Source: Pseudomonadota bacterium
GTDB taxonomy: Bacteria; Pseudomonadota; Alphaproteobacteria; Caulobacterales; Caulobacteraceae
Assembly: GCA_023456105.1 (NCBI GenBank)
Contig: JAEYAO010000019.1
Location: forward strand, 57,884-121,883
DNA: 64,000 nucleotides
Direction of reading: 5' to 3'
Part shown: positions 32,813 through 42,916 of the stretch, piece after piece
Numbering within the stretch: position 1 is the stretch's first letter
Layout of the letters: every line of letters starts with the position of its first letter
Made by a program: the position numbers and the translations under genes
Notes under the pieces: model-generated
Database searches by the model: none
The model's input: only the letters and a program-made list of their open reading frames with translations
Told to the model about the DNA's origin: nothing

Positions 32813-32841
32813 GGTCGTCCCAAGAAGCTAGGGGCCGGACC

Positions 32842-33900
32842 ATGACCAACAGCGTGAACACCAACCGCTCGGCGCTCATCGCACTGCAGAACCTCAACGC
32901 CACCAACCGGCAGTTGGACGAGACGCAAAGCCGGGTGAACACCGGCAAGGTGATCAACAGCGCCAAGGACAACGGCGCCCTCTGGGCGGTGGCCCAGAAC
33001 CAAACCAATCAGATGAACGCGTTGGAGCCGGTGAAGCAGTCGCTTCAGCGCGGCCAGTCCACCATCGACGTGGCCATGGCTGCCGGCGAGACGGTCAAGG
33101 ACCTGCTCAGCCAGATGCGCAACCTGGTGCTGGCGGCGTCGGATCCGGGCGTCGATGAAGCCAGTCTCAACGCCTATCAGGAAGATTTCGAGAACTTGGC
33201 GCGGCAGATAACCACGACGATCCAGGGCGCGGCCTTCAACGGCGTCAACATGATCGCGTCCTTGGATGCGAATGGTCAGGTGCAGACGAAACAAGCTGCT
33301 GCCGCAGGGCCTCCGCCGGTTGCAAACACCGAGGGGCTCATCGGCAAGTCGTTGAAGTCTCTGGCCAGCGCCGACGGCAAGACCACGATCGATGTCGATG
33401 GGGTGAATTTCGGTCTCTATGCGTCTCAAGGCGCAGTCGCGACGGCTCCCGGTACGGCCTCCGCGTCTGCAGCGGGCGTCGCCGGCAACACGGCGACCGA
33501 CGCGACCGCTGCGCGCGGCATCAAGCTGGCGTCGAACTCCTTTGAGGTCATCCGCAAGTCCGCCGACGTTCACAAGACCCACGCGACGCCGGCTACCGGC
33601 GAAACGGCTCGCGCGGAAGAGTGGACCAAGCTGATGAAGCAGGTCGACGACTCGCTCGCCTATGTCACCAGCTCGCTGACCAAGCTGGGCAGCGGGGCCA
33701 AGTCGCTGGACAACCAGCTGATCTTCACCTCCAAGCTGCAGGACAGCCTGGAAGCCGGCATCGGCAATCTGGTGGACGCCGACCTGGCCAAGGAAAGCGC
33801 GCGGCTGACCGCGCTGCAGACCAAGCAGCAGCTGGGCGTGCAGGCCCTATCGATCGCCAACGCCGCGCCGCAGACCATCCTGTCGCTGTTCCAGAACTAA
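32842..33900 (+). CDS. Flagellin, second copy
   Basis: 352 residues, a paralogue of flagellin 1: N-terminal SVNTNRSALIALQNLNATNR and C-terminal KSLDNQLIFTSKLQDSLEAG, ending LSLFQN. The conserved ends are about 85 percent alike by eye, while the central domain is longer by about 50 residues (Ala/Thr-rich region near 155-240). Surface-exposed divergence is expected. Followed after 57 bases by the FlaEY-like gene. Confidence 0.95.
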   Translation: MTNSVNTNRSALIALQNLNATNRQLDETQSRVNTGKVINSAKDNGALWAVAQNQTNQMNALEPVKQSLQRGQSTIDVAMAAGETVKDLLSQMRNLVLAASDPGVDEASLNAYQEDFENLARQITTTIQGAAFNGVNMIASLDANGQVQTKQAAAAGPPPVANTEGLIGKSLKSLASADGKTTIDVDGVNFGLYASQGAVATAPGTASASAAGVAGNTATDATAARGIKLASNSFEVIRKSADVHKTHATPATGETARAEEWTKLMKQVDDSLAYVTSSLTKLGSGAKSLDNQLIFTSKLQDSLEAGIGNLVDADLAKESARLTALQTKQQLGVQALSIANAAPQTILSLFQN

Positions 33901-33909
33901 GCCCAACGC

Positions 33910-33924
33910 TTAAGCTGTTGTTAG
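33910..33924 (+). promoter_or_regulatory. CtrA-like box upstream of the FlaEY-like gene
   Basis: TTAA-GCTGTTG-TTAG matches the TTAA-N7-TTAA cell-cycle regulator CtrA consensus with one mismatch (last base G). It lies 34 bases before the ATG at 33958, in the short gap after flagellin 2. Confidence 0.45.
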
Positions 33925-33957
33925 AGGCCGTGCCCTAGCGTCGCCGCAGGGAGCCCC

Positions 33958-36666
33958 ATGATCAACAACAGCTACCTTCTGGGCCTGTTCGGCGCCTCGA
34001 GCGGACTGGGCGCCGGCATGTCCGCGCCCAATCTCGCGCCGACCGTCAAGAAGCAGCCCACGGCGCCCTGGTCCACCACCGTCGTCAAGACCGAGCAGAG
34101 CGAGCTGGTGCGCGAGGCGCTGAGGTCTCGCAACCTGATTTCCGAAAGCGACGTCGATCTGGACGTCAAGAGCGCCTCGTCCGACTACCGCAAGCTATTC
34201 GCGCTTTATCAGGGCCTGACCAGCCTGTCGGCGCTGGCGACACGCGCGGGCGAGGCGGGCGTGACGTCAACAGAACTGGCGCAGCTCAGGAAGCGCTTCG
34301 CCGCCGGGCTGGTCGAAGCATCCGCCTACGTCGGTACGACGACCATGGAGGAGGTGCGGCTGGTGCAGGGGCTGTCCGCCTCCTCCAGCAAAACCACGGC
34401 GGGCGTGGAAAAGGCCAACGCCGTCTACCAGGGCGCGCCGATCCACAAGGGCGCCGCGACCCAGTCGGTGCAGGCCTTCGAAGGCGACGTGCGGTTCACC
34501 CTGTCCCTGAAGACGATCGGCGGTCTGAAGACGCTGAACATCGACCTGGCCGACCTCGGCGACAAGCCTCGGACGATGGACGGGGTGATCGGCCACATCA
34601 ACACCAAGCTGTCTGAAGCCGGCGTGGCGACGCGCTTCGCCAAGCAGCAGATCAAGGCCGAACCGCGCACGATCGCAGCCGGTTCGCAGACCATCACTCT
34701 GCCGGCCGGTCCGGATCAATGGTCCCTGAAGATCAATGGAGTGATCGGCGAGACCCTGACCCTGTCGGCGCCCGACACCAGCGATGCTGTCTATGTGATG
34801 CAAAAGGCCGGCGCTGGCGGAACCCAACAGGTGGTCAAGTTCCAGTCGGACGGCGGAACGGCCGATCCGGCGCAAGCCGGCGTCAACTCCAGCTTCTGGG
34901 TGGAAGGGCAGGCGGCACGGACCGATCTGCCAGAGGGCGTCGCGGCTGTGCGGGCCAGCGCCACGGCGCCGGACGGCTCTATCTGGATGGTGGCGGATCT
35001 TGATCAGGGCTTCGACGCTCAGCCGATCAAGGGACAGAGCGATGTCGCCCTGCTGAAGGTGGACAAGGCCGGCCGGGTGGTCTCCAGCCAGGTTCTGGGC
35101 GCCGCCAGCCAAGCCAACGGCTACGCCTTGGCGGTCGCGCCCGACGGGCGGGTCGCCGTGGCCGGGTCGGTCATCGGCGCGCTGGATGACGGCAAGAGCG
35201 GAGACGCGGCCGGCGTGGCCGACAGTTTCGTCACCGTCTTCGATGCGACAGGCCAGGAGCAATGGACCCAGCGCCGCGGCGCGCGGGCGGCCGATGAAGC
35301 CACGGCGGTCTCCTTCGGCGCCGACGGCGTGGTCTATGTCGCCGGTCGCTCCAAATCGGCGATGAGCGGCGCCTCGGCGGTCGGCGGCTGGGACGGCTAT
35401 GTGCAGGCCTATTCGTCAAGACAGGCCAATGCGCTGGCGCCGTTCACCGCCACCAACATCGCCACGCGCCAGTTCGGCTCCACGGGCGACGACTCCGTCC
35501 AGGCGATGACCGTCAGCGGTTCCGACCTCTACACCGCCGGGATAGAGAACGGCCGTGCGGTGGTGCGTCGCTTCACGCTCGACGAGGCTGGCCGCCCGAC
35601 GCTCGCCGCCACGCGCGACCTCGGACAGATGCGCGGCGAGATCGCGGGACTGGCTGTCGAGAACGGCCGCCTGATCGTCGCGGGCGCCACCACCAACCCC
35701 GCCCTGGATGCGGGAACGATCACCACGGCCGCGTCCGGCGGCTTGGACGCCTTTGTCGCCAGCCTTTCGGCGGACCTTCAAGCCTCGGGCACGGACCGGC
35801 TGACCTACTACGGCGGCGCGGGCGACGACACGGCGGCCGATGTGAAGATCACGGGCGGCAAGGTCTGGATCACGGGCGTGGCCGACCGCGCGCCGGCCGC
35901 CAAGGCGACCGATCCCACCCGCGCCTATCTGGCGCGGATCGACCCGGAGACCGGAGCCGTCGAATACAGCCGCACCTGGAGGGGGGAGGGCGACCAGGCG
36001 ACGCCCAGCGCGCTCGCGGTGGTGGCGGATGGCGCCAGTGTTCTGGACCGGCTTGGTCTTCCCAGCGGCCAGATCGCGCAGTCCGATCCCAAATACCTGA
36101 CACTGGCGACTTCGCTGCGGGTGGGCGACCAGTTCTCCGTCGCGCGCGGCGATGGGCGAGGACGCGCCACGAACCTCACCATCACCGCCACCGACACGCT
36201 CGAGACCTTGGCCAGGCGCATCGAGACGGCGGCGGGTCGTCAGGTCAAGGTCGCGGTCACCACCGACAGCACCGTGACCCCGCCGGTTCAGCGCCTGTCC
36301 ATCACCGGCCTTCAGGACAAGGGCGGCGCGATCATCACGTCCGGGCCCGCCGGCAAGGATGCGCTCGCAGGTCTGGGTCTCAAGGCCGGCTACGTCGGGT
36401 TCAAGGATTCCGGCGACCAGGACGCGATCGAGACCTTCGGCCTCAACCTTTCCACTACGCTGAGCCTGGATGACGCCGCGGCGGTGAAAACCGCATCGGA
36501 AGCCATCCTTGCGGCTCTGTCCTCGATCCGCTCGGCCTATCGCTCCCTGGCTCCGGAAAGCGCCACGACCGCCCCCAGCGTCGCGGCGGGGAGCAGCGCC
36601 GGCGCCGCCTACTGGAACAGCAAGGCCTCGGCCTATCAGGCGGCGCTCAGCCGGCTGACGGCGTAA
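33958..36666 (+). CDS. FlaEY-like flagellar regulatory/assembly protein
   Basis: 902 residues. N terminus MINNSYLLGLFGASSGLG and the helical 40-130 region resemble filament-type proteins; residues about 310-660 form repeated beta-rich units (AVAPDGRVAVAGSVIG, SFGADGVVYVAGRSK, VENGRLIVAGATT) like a seven-bladed-type propeller. Near 690-760, SLRVGDQFSVARGDGRGRA and ITATDTLETLARRIETA resemble the Flagellin_IN motif, and the C terminus is helical. Caulobacter FlaEY is encoded next to flagellin genes and regulates them; I infer orthology from position, size and start. Confidence 0.65.
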   Translation: MINNSYLLGLFGASSGLGAGMSAPNLAPTVKKQPTAPWSTTVVKTEQSELVREALRSRNLISESDVDLDVKSASSDYRKLFALYQGLTSLSALATRAGEAGVTSTELAQLRKRFAAGLVEASAYVGTTTMEEVRLVQGLSASSSKTTAGVEKANAVYQGAPIHKGAATQSVQAFEGDVRFTLSLKTIGGLKTLNIDLADLGDKPRTMDGVIGHINTKLSEAGVATRFAKQQIKAEPRTIAAGSQTITLPAGPDQWSLKINGVIGETLTLSAPDTSDAVYVMQKAGAGGTQQVVKFQSDGGTADPAQAGVNSSFWVEGQAARTDLPEGVAAVRASATAPDGSIWMVADLDQGFDAQPIKGQSDVALLKVDKAGRVVSSQVLGAASQANGYALAVAPDGRVAVAGSVIGALDDGKSGDAAGVADSFVTVFDATGQEQWTQRRGARAADEATAVSFGADGVVYVAGRSKSAMSGASAVGGWDGYVQAYSSRQANALAPFTATNIATRQFGSTGDDSVQAMTVSGSDLYTAGIENGRAVVRRFTLDEAGRPTLAATRDLGQMRGEIAGLAVENGRLIVAGATTNPALDAGTITTAASGGLDAFVASLSADLQASGTDRLTYYGGAGDDTAADVKITGGKVWITGVADRAPAAKATDPTRAYLARIDPETGAVEYSRTWRGEGDQATPSALAVVADGASVLDRLGLPSGQIAQSDPKYLTLATSLRVGDQFSVARGDGRGRATNLTITATDTLETLARRIETAAGRQVKVAVTTDSTVTPPVQRLSITGLQDKGGAIITSGPAGKDALAGLGLKAGYVGFKDSGDQDAIETFGLNLSTTLSLDDAAAVKTASEAILAALSSIRSAYRSLAPESATTAPSVAAGSSAGAAYWNSKASAYQAALSRLTA

Positions 36667-36723
36667 CGTCCGCCCGATTCCTTTTCGTTTGACGACGCAG
36701 GCTTGGCCGGAGTTATTGAGCCC

Positions 36724-37407
36724 ATGGCGAGCCCCAACGACAACCGCATCATCATCGCCATCGGCGCCGGCCTCGTGATCATCGCCGCCGTGGTGCTGGC
36801 CCTGGTGTTCAGCGGCGGCGGAGACCAGACGCCCGAAGCGCCCCCCGCCTCTCGCGGCGGCCTGACGGTGGACCTGGCCGAGGCGCCGACCCTTGAGCCG
36901 ACACGGGAGCTGCGCTGCTTCGTCGACGGCCAGTTCGCGGGCATGGCGACCCTGGCCGACTGCGCCCAACGCAACGGCCTGGCCACCGACGCTCTCGATG
37001 TCGGTCTGGATGCGTCCGGCGCCCTGGCGGCGGCGCCCACGGCGGCCTTCGCCCCGCCGCCCGAGCTGCCCAGCGTAGAGATCGACGAGGTCGAGCCCGC
37101 GCCCGTCTATGAGAACCCGGTTCGTCCGGCCAGCCCCCAGCCGCAGGCGCAGCCGGCGGCGGCCGGGCAGCAGTGCCTGCGCCATGTGGGCTCGGACTGG
37201 CGCCAGATATCTTCGGGCATGAGCCTGAACGCCTGCGTCCAGGCCCTGTATTCGGGCATGTGCGTGCGGCCGGGCGATGCGCAATACGGCCGCTGGGGGA
37301 GCTCGACCCTGCGGCTGGTGCCGGGCCGGGTCGAGCAGTCCGGCGACAACGTCCGCTTCCGCACCCTGGCCGAGCAGGACCGCAACTGTCAGTTCCCGAG
37401 CCTGTAA
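36724..37407 (+). CDS. Membrane-anchored hypothetical protein with Cys-containing C-terminal domain
   Basis: 227 residues from ATG 36724 (36703 is an in-frame alternative). One membrane helix (about 7-28), then a Pro/Glu-rich linker (about 85-145) and a C-terminal domain with QCLRHVGSDWRQISSG, LNACVQALYSGMCV and RLVPGRVEQSGDNV; four to five Cys suggest a periplasmic disulfide-bonded domain. No family recognised. The next gene (lipoprotein) starts 6 bases later. Confidence 0.75.
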   Translation: MASPNDNRIIIAIGAGLVIIAAVVLALVFSGGGDQTPEAPPASRGGLTVDLAEAPTLEPTRELRCFVDGQFAGMATLADCAQRNGLATDALDVGLDASGALAAAPTAAFAPPPELPSVEIDEVEPAPVYENPVRPASPQPQAQPAAAGQQCLRHVGSDWRQISSGMSLNACVQALYSGMCVRPGDAQYGRWGSSTLRLVPGRVEQSGDNVRFRTLAEQDRNCQFPSL

Positions 37408-37413
37408 GGACCC

Positions 37414-37839
37414 ATGCGCGCGCTTCTTCTCGCTTCCCTGCTGCTTTCGGCCCCGCTGGTCCTGTCGGCCTGCGCCTCCAGCGAACCCGACTTCGAGCCC
37501 GGCGTCTGCTATCACGTCAATGAGGAGGCGGGCGAACAGCCGGCCTACAACGTCCTGGTCCGCGACCAGCCACAGATCGAATACTGCGCCGCGAGGTTGG
37601 AGGAGATGCGGGTGCAGTTCCTGCGCTTGGGCGGCTCCAAGCAGGAGATCACGGGCGCCTATCAGGGGCGCTACATCTTCATCAATCGCGAGGGCGTCAG
37701 CTTCGCCCAGTCGCTGAACGGCGCCCGCTTCTTCGCCCTGGCGCGGACCGGCGACGGCCGCCTGGCGATCCCCGGCGCGATCCAGCGCGGCATCGACGGC
37801 GCGCCGGTGGCGGTGGCCGCGCCGCCGTCGCCCCAGTGA
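37414..37839 (+). CDS. Hypothetical lipoprotein
   Basis: 141 residues with a lipoprotein signal (VLSAC lipobox, Cys20). The mature part contains DFEPGVCYHVNEEAGEQP, QIEYCAARLEEMRVQFLRLG and an AYQGRYIFINREG strand. No known domain identified. It follows the preceding membrane protein by 6 bases and is probably cotranscribed. Confidence 0.75.
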   Translation: MRALLLASLLLSAPLVLSACASSEPDFEPGVCYHVNEEAGEQPAYNVLVRDQPQIEYCAARLEEMRVQFLRLGGSKQEITGAYQGRYIFINREGVSFAQSLNGARFFALARTGDGRLAIPGAIQRGIDGAPVAVAAPPSPQ

Positions 37840-37954
37840 TCCACATCTTTGAGGCTTCGCAGTCGCTTTGCTGTTGAGCTAGGCTCTCGGAACCCCCATC
37901 GACCACGACCCTGATCGCCGTCTCGGCGGCGAAACGACGAAAAGGAAGAAAGCC

Positions 37955-38449
37955 ATGGCCGGCAGCGTCAACAAGGTCATCCTCATCGGCAATCTCGGCC
38001 GCGATCCCGAAATCCGCTCGATGCCGAACGGCGACCGCATCGCCAACCTGTCGATCGCCACCTCCGAGACCTGGCGCGACAAGTCCTCGGGCGAGCGCAA
38101 GGAGAAGACCGAGTGGCACCGGGTGGTCATCTTCAACGACAACATCGTCAAGGTGGTCGAGAACTATGTGAAGAAGGGCTCGACGGTCTACATCGAGGGC
38201 GCGCTGCAGACGCGCAAATGGACCGACCAGCAGGGCGTCGAGAAATACTCCACCGAGATCGTGGTCAGCCGCTTCAAGGGCGAACTGACGATGCTGGGCG
38301 GTCGCGGCGAAGGCTCGGGGTCCAGCGGCGGCTACGGCGGCGGACGCGGCAATGACGACGACTATTCGTCCGGCTTCTCGACCGGCGGCGCCAACAAGCC
38401 GTCGGGCCCGCGCGAGAGCTATGACCTGAACGACGACATCCCGTTCTGA
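37955..38449 (+). CDS. ssb: Single-stranded DNA-binding protein
   Basis: 164 residues. OB-fold ([52 protein letters not shown]) at about 1-110, a Gly/Ser-rich linker, and the acidic tip ending DDIPF, which binds partner proteins. Acts in replication, recombination and repair. AAGGAAG ribosome site precedes the ATG. Confidence 0.96.
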   Translation: MAGSVNKVILIGNLGRDPEIRSMPNGDRIANLSIATSETWRDKSSGERKEKTEWHRVVIFNDNIVKVVENYVKKGSTVYIEGALQTRKWTDQQGVEKYSTEIVVSRFKGELTMLGGRGEGSGSSGGYGGGRGNDDDYSSGFSTGGANKPSGPRESYDLNDDIPF

Positions 38450-38515
38450 GGATCGGAAATCTCGGTTCATGGGAAGTGAGCCGACGGCCGGAGCGCGGCG
38501 TGGCATAGAAGCGAC

Positions 38516-39433
38516 ATGACCACGCCCGACGCCGCCGCCTCGCCCAAGCCGCACGCCCTGACGCGGCTCGAGATCGGCGCGATCCTGGCGATCATCGTGG
38601 TTTGGGGCGTCAACAACGCGGCGGGCAAGCTGGCGACGGAAAGCCTGCCGCCGCTGCTGGTCGGCGCCTTGCGGTTCGCCATCGCCACCGTCTGCCTTGT
38701 CGGCTTCGTGCGGCCGCCGTTTCCCGACTGGAAGAGCCTGCTGCTGATCGTGCTGGTCGGCGGCGCCCTGCAGTACGGACTGCTGTATGTGGCCTATTGG
38801 CTGGCGCGGGACGTGACGCCGGTGACCGTCGCCAACCAGTTATGGATTCCGCTGACCAGCCTGTTCGCCTTTCTTCTGCTGGGCGAGCGGCTCAGCCGGG
38901 CGGCGGCGGGCGGCATGGCGGTGGCCTTCGCCGGCGTGGCCTGGATGACGCTGGACGCGCATGCGCTGGAGGACTGGCGGGCGATCGTGGTGGCGATCGC
39001 GGCGGGCGCGGCCTGGGCGCTGACCACGGTGGTGGCTCGGCGGACGACCTCGATCCCGCCGCTGAAAATGCAGGGGCTGCTGGCGGCGTCGACCCTGCCG
39101 ATCATGGCCTTCGGCTCCGCGGTGTTCGAGCACGGCCAGTGGGACGCGATGCGGAACGCCACGCCCCTGGTCTGGCTGTCGCTGCTGTGGGCCGGGATCG
39201 TGTCCTCGGTGCTGGCGACCACCCTGCTGTTCTGGCTGGTGCAGCGGCGCGAGGCCGGACGCGTCACGCCCTATCTTCTGGCCACGCCCGTGGTCTCGAT
39301 CCTGATCGGATGGGGGCTGATGGGCGACGTGCTGACGCCGCAGATCCTGGCCGGGGCGGCCGTGGCGATGAGCGGCGTCGCCATCGTCGCCCTGGCCGAG
39401 CGCGGCTTGCGGGCCGGCGCGGCCAAGGCCTGA
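38516..39433 (+). CDS. EamA-type DMT superfamily transporter
   Basis: 305 residues with ten hydrophobic helices in two EamA repeats (first about 15-145, second about 155-295). Motifs: WGVNNAAGKLATESLPPLLV and TVANQLWIPLTSLFAFLLLG. Likely exports amino acids or other small metabolites. Convergent with the sodC gene. Confidence 0.88.
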   Translation: MTTPDAAASPKPHALTRLEIGAILAIIVVWGVNNAAGKLATESLPPLLVGALRFAIATVCLVGFVRPPFPDWKSLLLIVLVGGALQYGLLYVAYWLARDVTPVTVANQLWIPLTSLFAFLLLGERLSRAAAGGMAVAFAGVAWMTLDAHALEDWRAIVVAIAAGAAWALTTVVARRTTSIPPLKMQGLLAASTLPIMAFGSAVFEHGQWDAMRNATPLVWLSLLWAGIVSSVLATTLLFWLVQRREAGRVTPYLLATPVVSILIGWGLMGDVLTPQILAGAAVAMSGVAIVALAERGLRAGAAKA

Positions 39434-39442
39434 CGAGACCGC

Positions 39443-39997
39443 TTAGCGCGAGGTCTGGAACACGCCGCAGGCGATGCGGTCGCCCGCGCCGCCGATCGGC
39501 TGGCTGACATGGTCGTCACGGTTGGCGTGAACCAGGAACGACAGGCCGTCGCCGTCCAGCAGGTCCTGCGGCTGCATGTTCAGGCCGGCCGCCGCCAGAT
39601 AGACCTCGGCGTTGGCCGTGCCGTCCGCGTGGGCGTAGACGTTCTGAAGGTCGCCGAGGTCCGGCCCGCCGTTGGCGTTAAGGAGGCCATGCGGACGCGC
39701 TTGGTCGGCGTGGTTCACATGGCCGCCGGCCGAGGTGAACTTGGGCCCTTCGCAGGTTCCGACCGCGTGCAGGTGCACGCCGTGCCAGCCTTCCGGCCAG
39801 CCCTTGCCCTCGACCTTGAACACCACGCCGAGCGGGCCGTGATAGGCGGTGACCATGCCGGCGTCGCCGCCGTCCGCGGTCTTCAGCATGGCGCTGCCGA
39901 CCGGCTGAGGCGCCGGAGCGGGCGCGGGAGCCGGCGTCTGAGCGAGGGCCGATCCGGCCAGGGCGGAGGCGACGGCGGCGAGAAGAAGCGTGCGCAT
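39443..39997 (-). CDS. sodC: Periplasmic Cu/Zn superoxide dismutase
   Basis: 184 residues with a signal peptide (about 1-19) and a Pro-rich linker. Copper ligands in HGVHLHAVGTC, the bridging and zinc His in SAGGHVNHADQARPHG, and DLGDLQNVYAHADG; the second copper/His and active-site Arg lie in DDHVSQPIGGAGDRIACGV. Converts superoxide to peroxide in the periplasm. Confidence 0.92.
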   Translation of the reverse strand: MRTLLLAAVASALAGSALAQTPAPAPAPAPQPVGSAMLKTADGGDAGMVTAYHGPLGVVFKVEGKGWPEGWHGVHLHAVGTCEGPKFTSAGGHVNHADQARPHGLLNANGGPDLGDLQNVYAHADGTANAEVYLAAAGLNMQPQDLLDGDGLSFLVHANRDDHVSQPIGGAGDRIACGVFQTSR

Positions 39998-40116
39998 CGG
40001 GAAGTCCTTGTACTGACGGCCGTCCAGGGCCTGTCGATTTGGCGTCCGGGGTGTCGGATGCTAGAAACCGCACCAGCGGATCACGTTCCGATTCCGGCGA
40101 ATAGAGCCACGTTTCC

Positions 40117-42897
40117 TTGACCGACGACAGCTACACCAACGCCGCACCCCCGGCCGGGCCGGGCGGCGCCTCGGGCGACATTTCGACCATCACCATCGAG
40201 GACGAACTGAAGCGTTCGTACCTCGACTACGCCATGAGCGTGATCGTCAGCCGCGCCCTGCCGGATGCGCGCGACGGGCTAAAGCCGGTGCATCGGCGCA
40301 TCCTGTATTCGATGCACGACCTGAACATGACGCCCGATCGCGCCTATTCGAAGTGCGCGCGGGTGGTCGGCGACGTGCTGGGACGGTTCCACCCCCACGG
40401 CGACGCCTCGGTCTACATGGCCCTGGTGCGCATGGCGCAGCCCTTCTCGATGGGGCTGATGCTGGTCGACGGTCAGGGCAACTTCGGCTCGGTCGACGGC
40501 GATATGCCGGCCTCCATGCGATACACCGAGGCGCGCATGGCGCCGGCGGCGGTGGCGCTGCTGACGGACATCGACAAGGACACCGTCGATTTCCAGCCGA
40601 ACTACGATGAAAAGGAGCTGGAGCCGGTCGTCCTGCCCAGCCGCATTCCGAACCTCTTGGTCAACGGCGCGGGCGGCATCGCGGTCGGCATGGCCACCAA
40701 CATCCCACCGCACAATCTGGGCGAGATCATCGACGCGGCCGTGGCGCTGCTGAATGACCCGAACATCTCGGACGAGGCCATTCTGGACATCGTGCCGGGG
40801 CCCGACTTCCCGACGGGCGGCGAGATCATGGGCCGCACTGCGCCGCGCAACGCCCTGCGCGACGGTCGCGGTTCGGTGATCGTGCGCGGGCGCGCCTCGA
40901 TCGAGGAGATCCGCAAGGACCGCGAGGCGATCATTGTCACCGAGCTGCCCTATCAGGTGAACAAACAGACCCTGATCGAGCGCATCGCCGAGATGGTCCG
41001 CGAAAAGCGCCTTGAGGGCATCGCCGACGTCCGCGACGAGTCCGACCGCCAGGGCATGCGGATCGTGGTGGAGCTGAAGCGCGACGCCTCGGGCGACGTG
41101 ATCCTGAACCAGCTGTATCGCTGGACCGCGCTGCAGAGCTCGTTCGGCGTCAACATGCTGGCGCTGAACCATGGCCGGCCCGAGCAGATGGGCCTGCGCC
41201 AGCTGCTGGAGGTCTTTCTCGACTTCCGCGAGGAGGTGGTGGTCCGCCGCGTCAAGTTCGAGCTGAACAAGGCGCGCGACCGAGGCCATGTGCTGGTCGG
41301 CCTGGCCGTGGCCGTGGCCAACATCGACGAGGTCATCCACATCATCCGCTCCTCCGCCGATCCGGCCGAGGCGCGCGAGCGGCTGCAGGCCCAGCCCTGG
41401 CCGGTGGGTGACATGATGGCGCTGGTCGAACTGATCGCGGACCCGCGCACGGTGATCGTCGAGGACAGCAAGATCCGCCTGACGGACGAGCAGGCGCGCG
41501 CCATCCTGGCGCTGACGCTGGCGCGCCTGACGGGTCTCGGCCGCGACGACATCTTCGGCGAAGCCCGAGGTCTGGCCGACACCATCCAGGGCCACCTGAC
41601 CATCCTGTCGGACCGCAAGAACGTCCTGGCGATCATCCGCGACGATCTGATCGCGGTGAAGGACCAGTTCGCGGTCCCCAGACGCACCCTGATCGGCGAA
41701 GGCGACGCCGAGATGGAGGACGAGGACCTGATTCCGCGCGAGGACATGGTCGTAACCGTCACCCACGGCGGCTACGTCAAGCGCGTGGCGCTCAACGCCT
41801 ATCGGACCCAGCATCGCGGCGGCAAGGGCAAGTCCGGCATGTCGATGAAGGACGAGGACGCCATCACCGGCGTCTTCAGCGCCTCGACCCATACGCCCGT
41901 GCTGTTCTTCGCCACCAACGGCAAGGCCTACAAGCTCAAGGTGTGGCGCCTGCCGCTGGGCAATCCGCAGTCGCGGGGCAAGGCCTTTGTCAACCTGCTG
42001 CCGATCGAGCCGGGCGACAGCATCATGAACGTCCTGCCCCTGCCGGAGAACGAGGCGGACTGGGGGAACTATGACATCATGTTCGCCACGCGCTCGGGCG
42101 ACGTGCGGCGCAACAAGCTGAGCGACTTCGCCACTGTGAACCGCGCCGGCAAGATGGCGATGAAGCTGGAGGACGGAGACCACATGGTCGGCGTGGGCCT
42201 GTGCACCGCCGAGGACGACATTCTGCTGACCACCCGCAACGGCCGGGCCATCCGCTTCAAGGCCGACGACGTGCGGGTGTTCAAGGGCCGCGATTCGACG
42301 GGTGTGCGCGGCATCCGCTTGAACGGCGACGACCAGGTCATCTCCATGGCCGTGCTGGGCCGGGTGGACGCCACGCCGGACGAGCGCGCTGCCTATCTGA
42401 AGCTGGCCGTCGCCAATCGCCGCGCCACCGGCGAGAGCATCGAGGACGCGGCGCCCGAAGCCATCGAGGAGGAGGTCGGCGACGACGCCGACGCCGATGC
42501 GCCGATCTCGCCCGACCGCTTCGCCGAACTGGGCGCGGCCGAGCAGTTCATCCTGTCGGTCACCGACACGGGCTTCGGCAAACGGTCTTCGGCCTATGAG
42601 TATCGCCGCACCGGCCGGGGCGGGCAGGGGCTGACGGCGCACGGCCTGGGCGGACGCGCCGGCACCCGGCTGGCCGCCGCCTTCCCGGTCGAGGAAAGCG
42701 ACGACCTGCTGATGGTCACCTCGGGCGGCCAGATGATCCGCACGCGGGTGGGACAGGTCCGCGTGGCCGGCCGCGCCGCGCAGGGCGTGACCATCTTCCG
42801 CACGGGCGGCGACGAGCGCGTGGTCTCGGTGGAGCGTCTGCCGGAAAGCGGCGACGGCGGTGTCGTGTCGGATGTCGAGGAGGGCGGCGAGGGCTGA
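40117..42897 (+). CDS. gyrA: DNA gyrase subunit A
   Basis: 926 residues from TTG 40117. Catalytic Tyr in SMRYTEARM, GyrA box QHRGGKG (QRRGGKG in E. coli), and the C-terminal beta-pinwheel with an acidic insertion near 775-800, common in alphaproteobacteria. In the quinolone region [17 protein letters not shown] the residues equivalent to E. coli Ser83 and Asp87 are Ala97 and Met101. The TTG start is the only plausible one; [14 protein letters not shown] follows. Confidence 0.97.
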   Translation: MTDDSYTNAAPPAGPGGASGDISTITIEDELKRSYLDYAMSVIVSRALPDARDGLKPVHRRILYSMHDLNMTPDRAYSKCARVVGDVLGRFHPHGDASVYMALVRMAQPFSMGLMLVDGQGNFGSVDGDMPASMRYTEARMAPAAVALLTDIDKDTVDFQPNYDEKELEPVVLPSRIPNLLVNGAGGIAVGMATNIPPHNLGEIIDAAVALLNDPNISDEAILDIVPGPDFPTGGEIMGRTAPRNALRDGRGSVIVRGRASIEEIRKDREAIIVTELPYQVNKQTLIERIAEMVREKRLEGIADVRDESDRQGMRIVVELKRDASGDVILNQLYRWTALQSSFGVNMLALNHGRPEQMGLRQLLEVFLDFREEVVVRRVKFELNKARDRGHVLVGLAVAVANIDEVIHIIRSSADPAEARERLQAQPWPVGDMMALVELIADPRTVIVEDSKIRLTDEQARAILALTLARLTGLGRDDIFGEARGLADTIQGHLTILSDRKNVLAIIRDDLIAVKDQFAVPRRTLIGEGDAEMEDEDLIPREDMVVTVTHGGYVKRVALNAYRTQHRGGKGKSGMSMKDEDAITGVFSASTHTPVLFFATNGKAYKLKVWRLPLGNPQSRGKAFVNLLPIEPGDSIMNVLPLPENEADWGNYDIMFATRSGDVRRNKLSDFATVNRAGKMAMKLEDGDHMVGVGLCTAEDDILLTTRNGRAIRFKADDVRVFKGRDSTGVRGIRLNGDDQVISMAVLGRVDATPDERAAYLKLAVANRRATGESIEDAAPEAIEEEVGDDADADAPISPDRFAELGAAEQFILSVTDTGFGKRSSAYEYRRTGRGGQGLTAHGLGGRAGTRLAAAFPVEESDDLLMVTSGGQMIRTRVGQVRVAGRAAQGVTIFRTGGDERVVSVERLPESGDGGVVSDVEEGGEG

Positions 42898-42916
42898 CGC
42901 CCGGCCGCGCAGGCCC

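Noticed and set aside
35416..37515. 699-codon minus-strand frame opposite the FlaEY-like gene
   Set aside because: Gly/Arg/His-rich antisense frame without motif; the plus strand carries the coherent protein.
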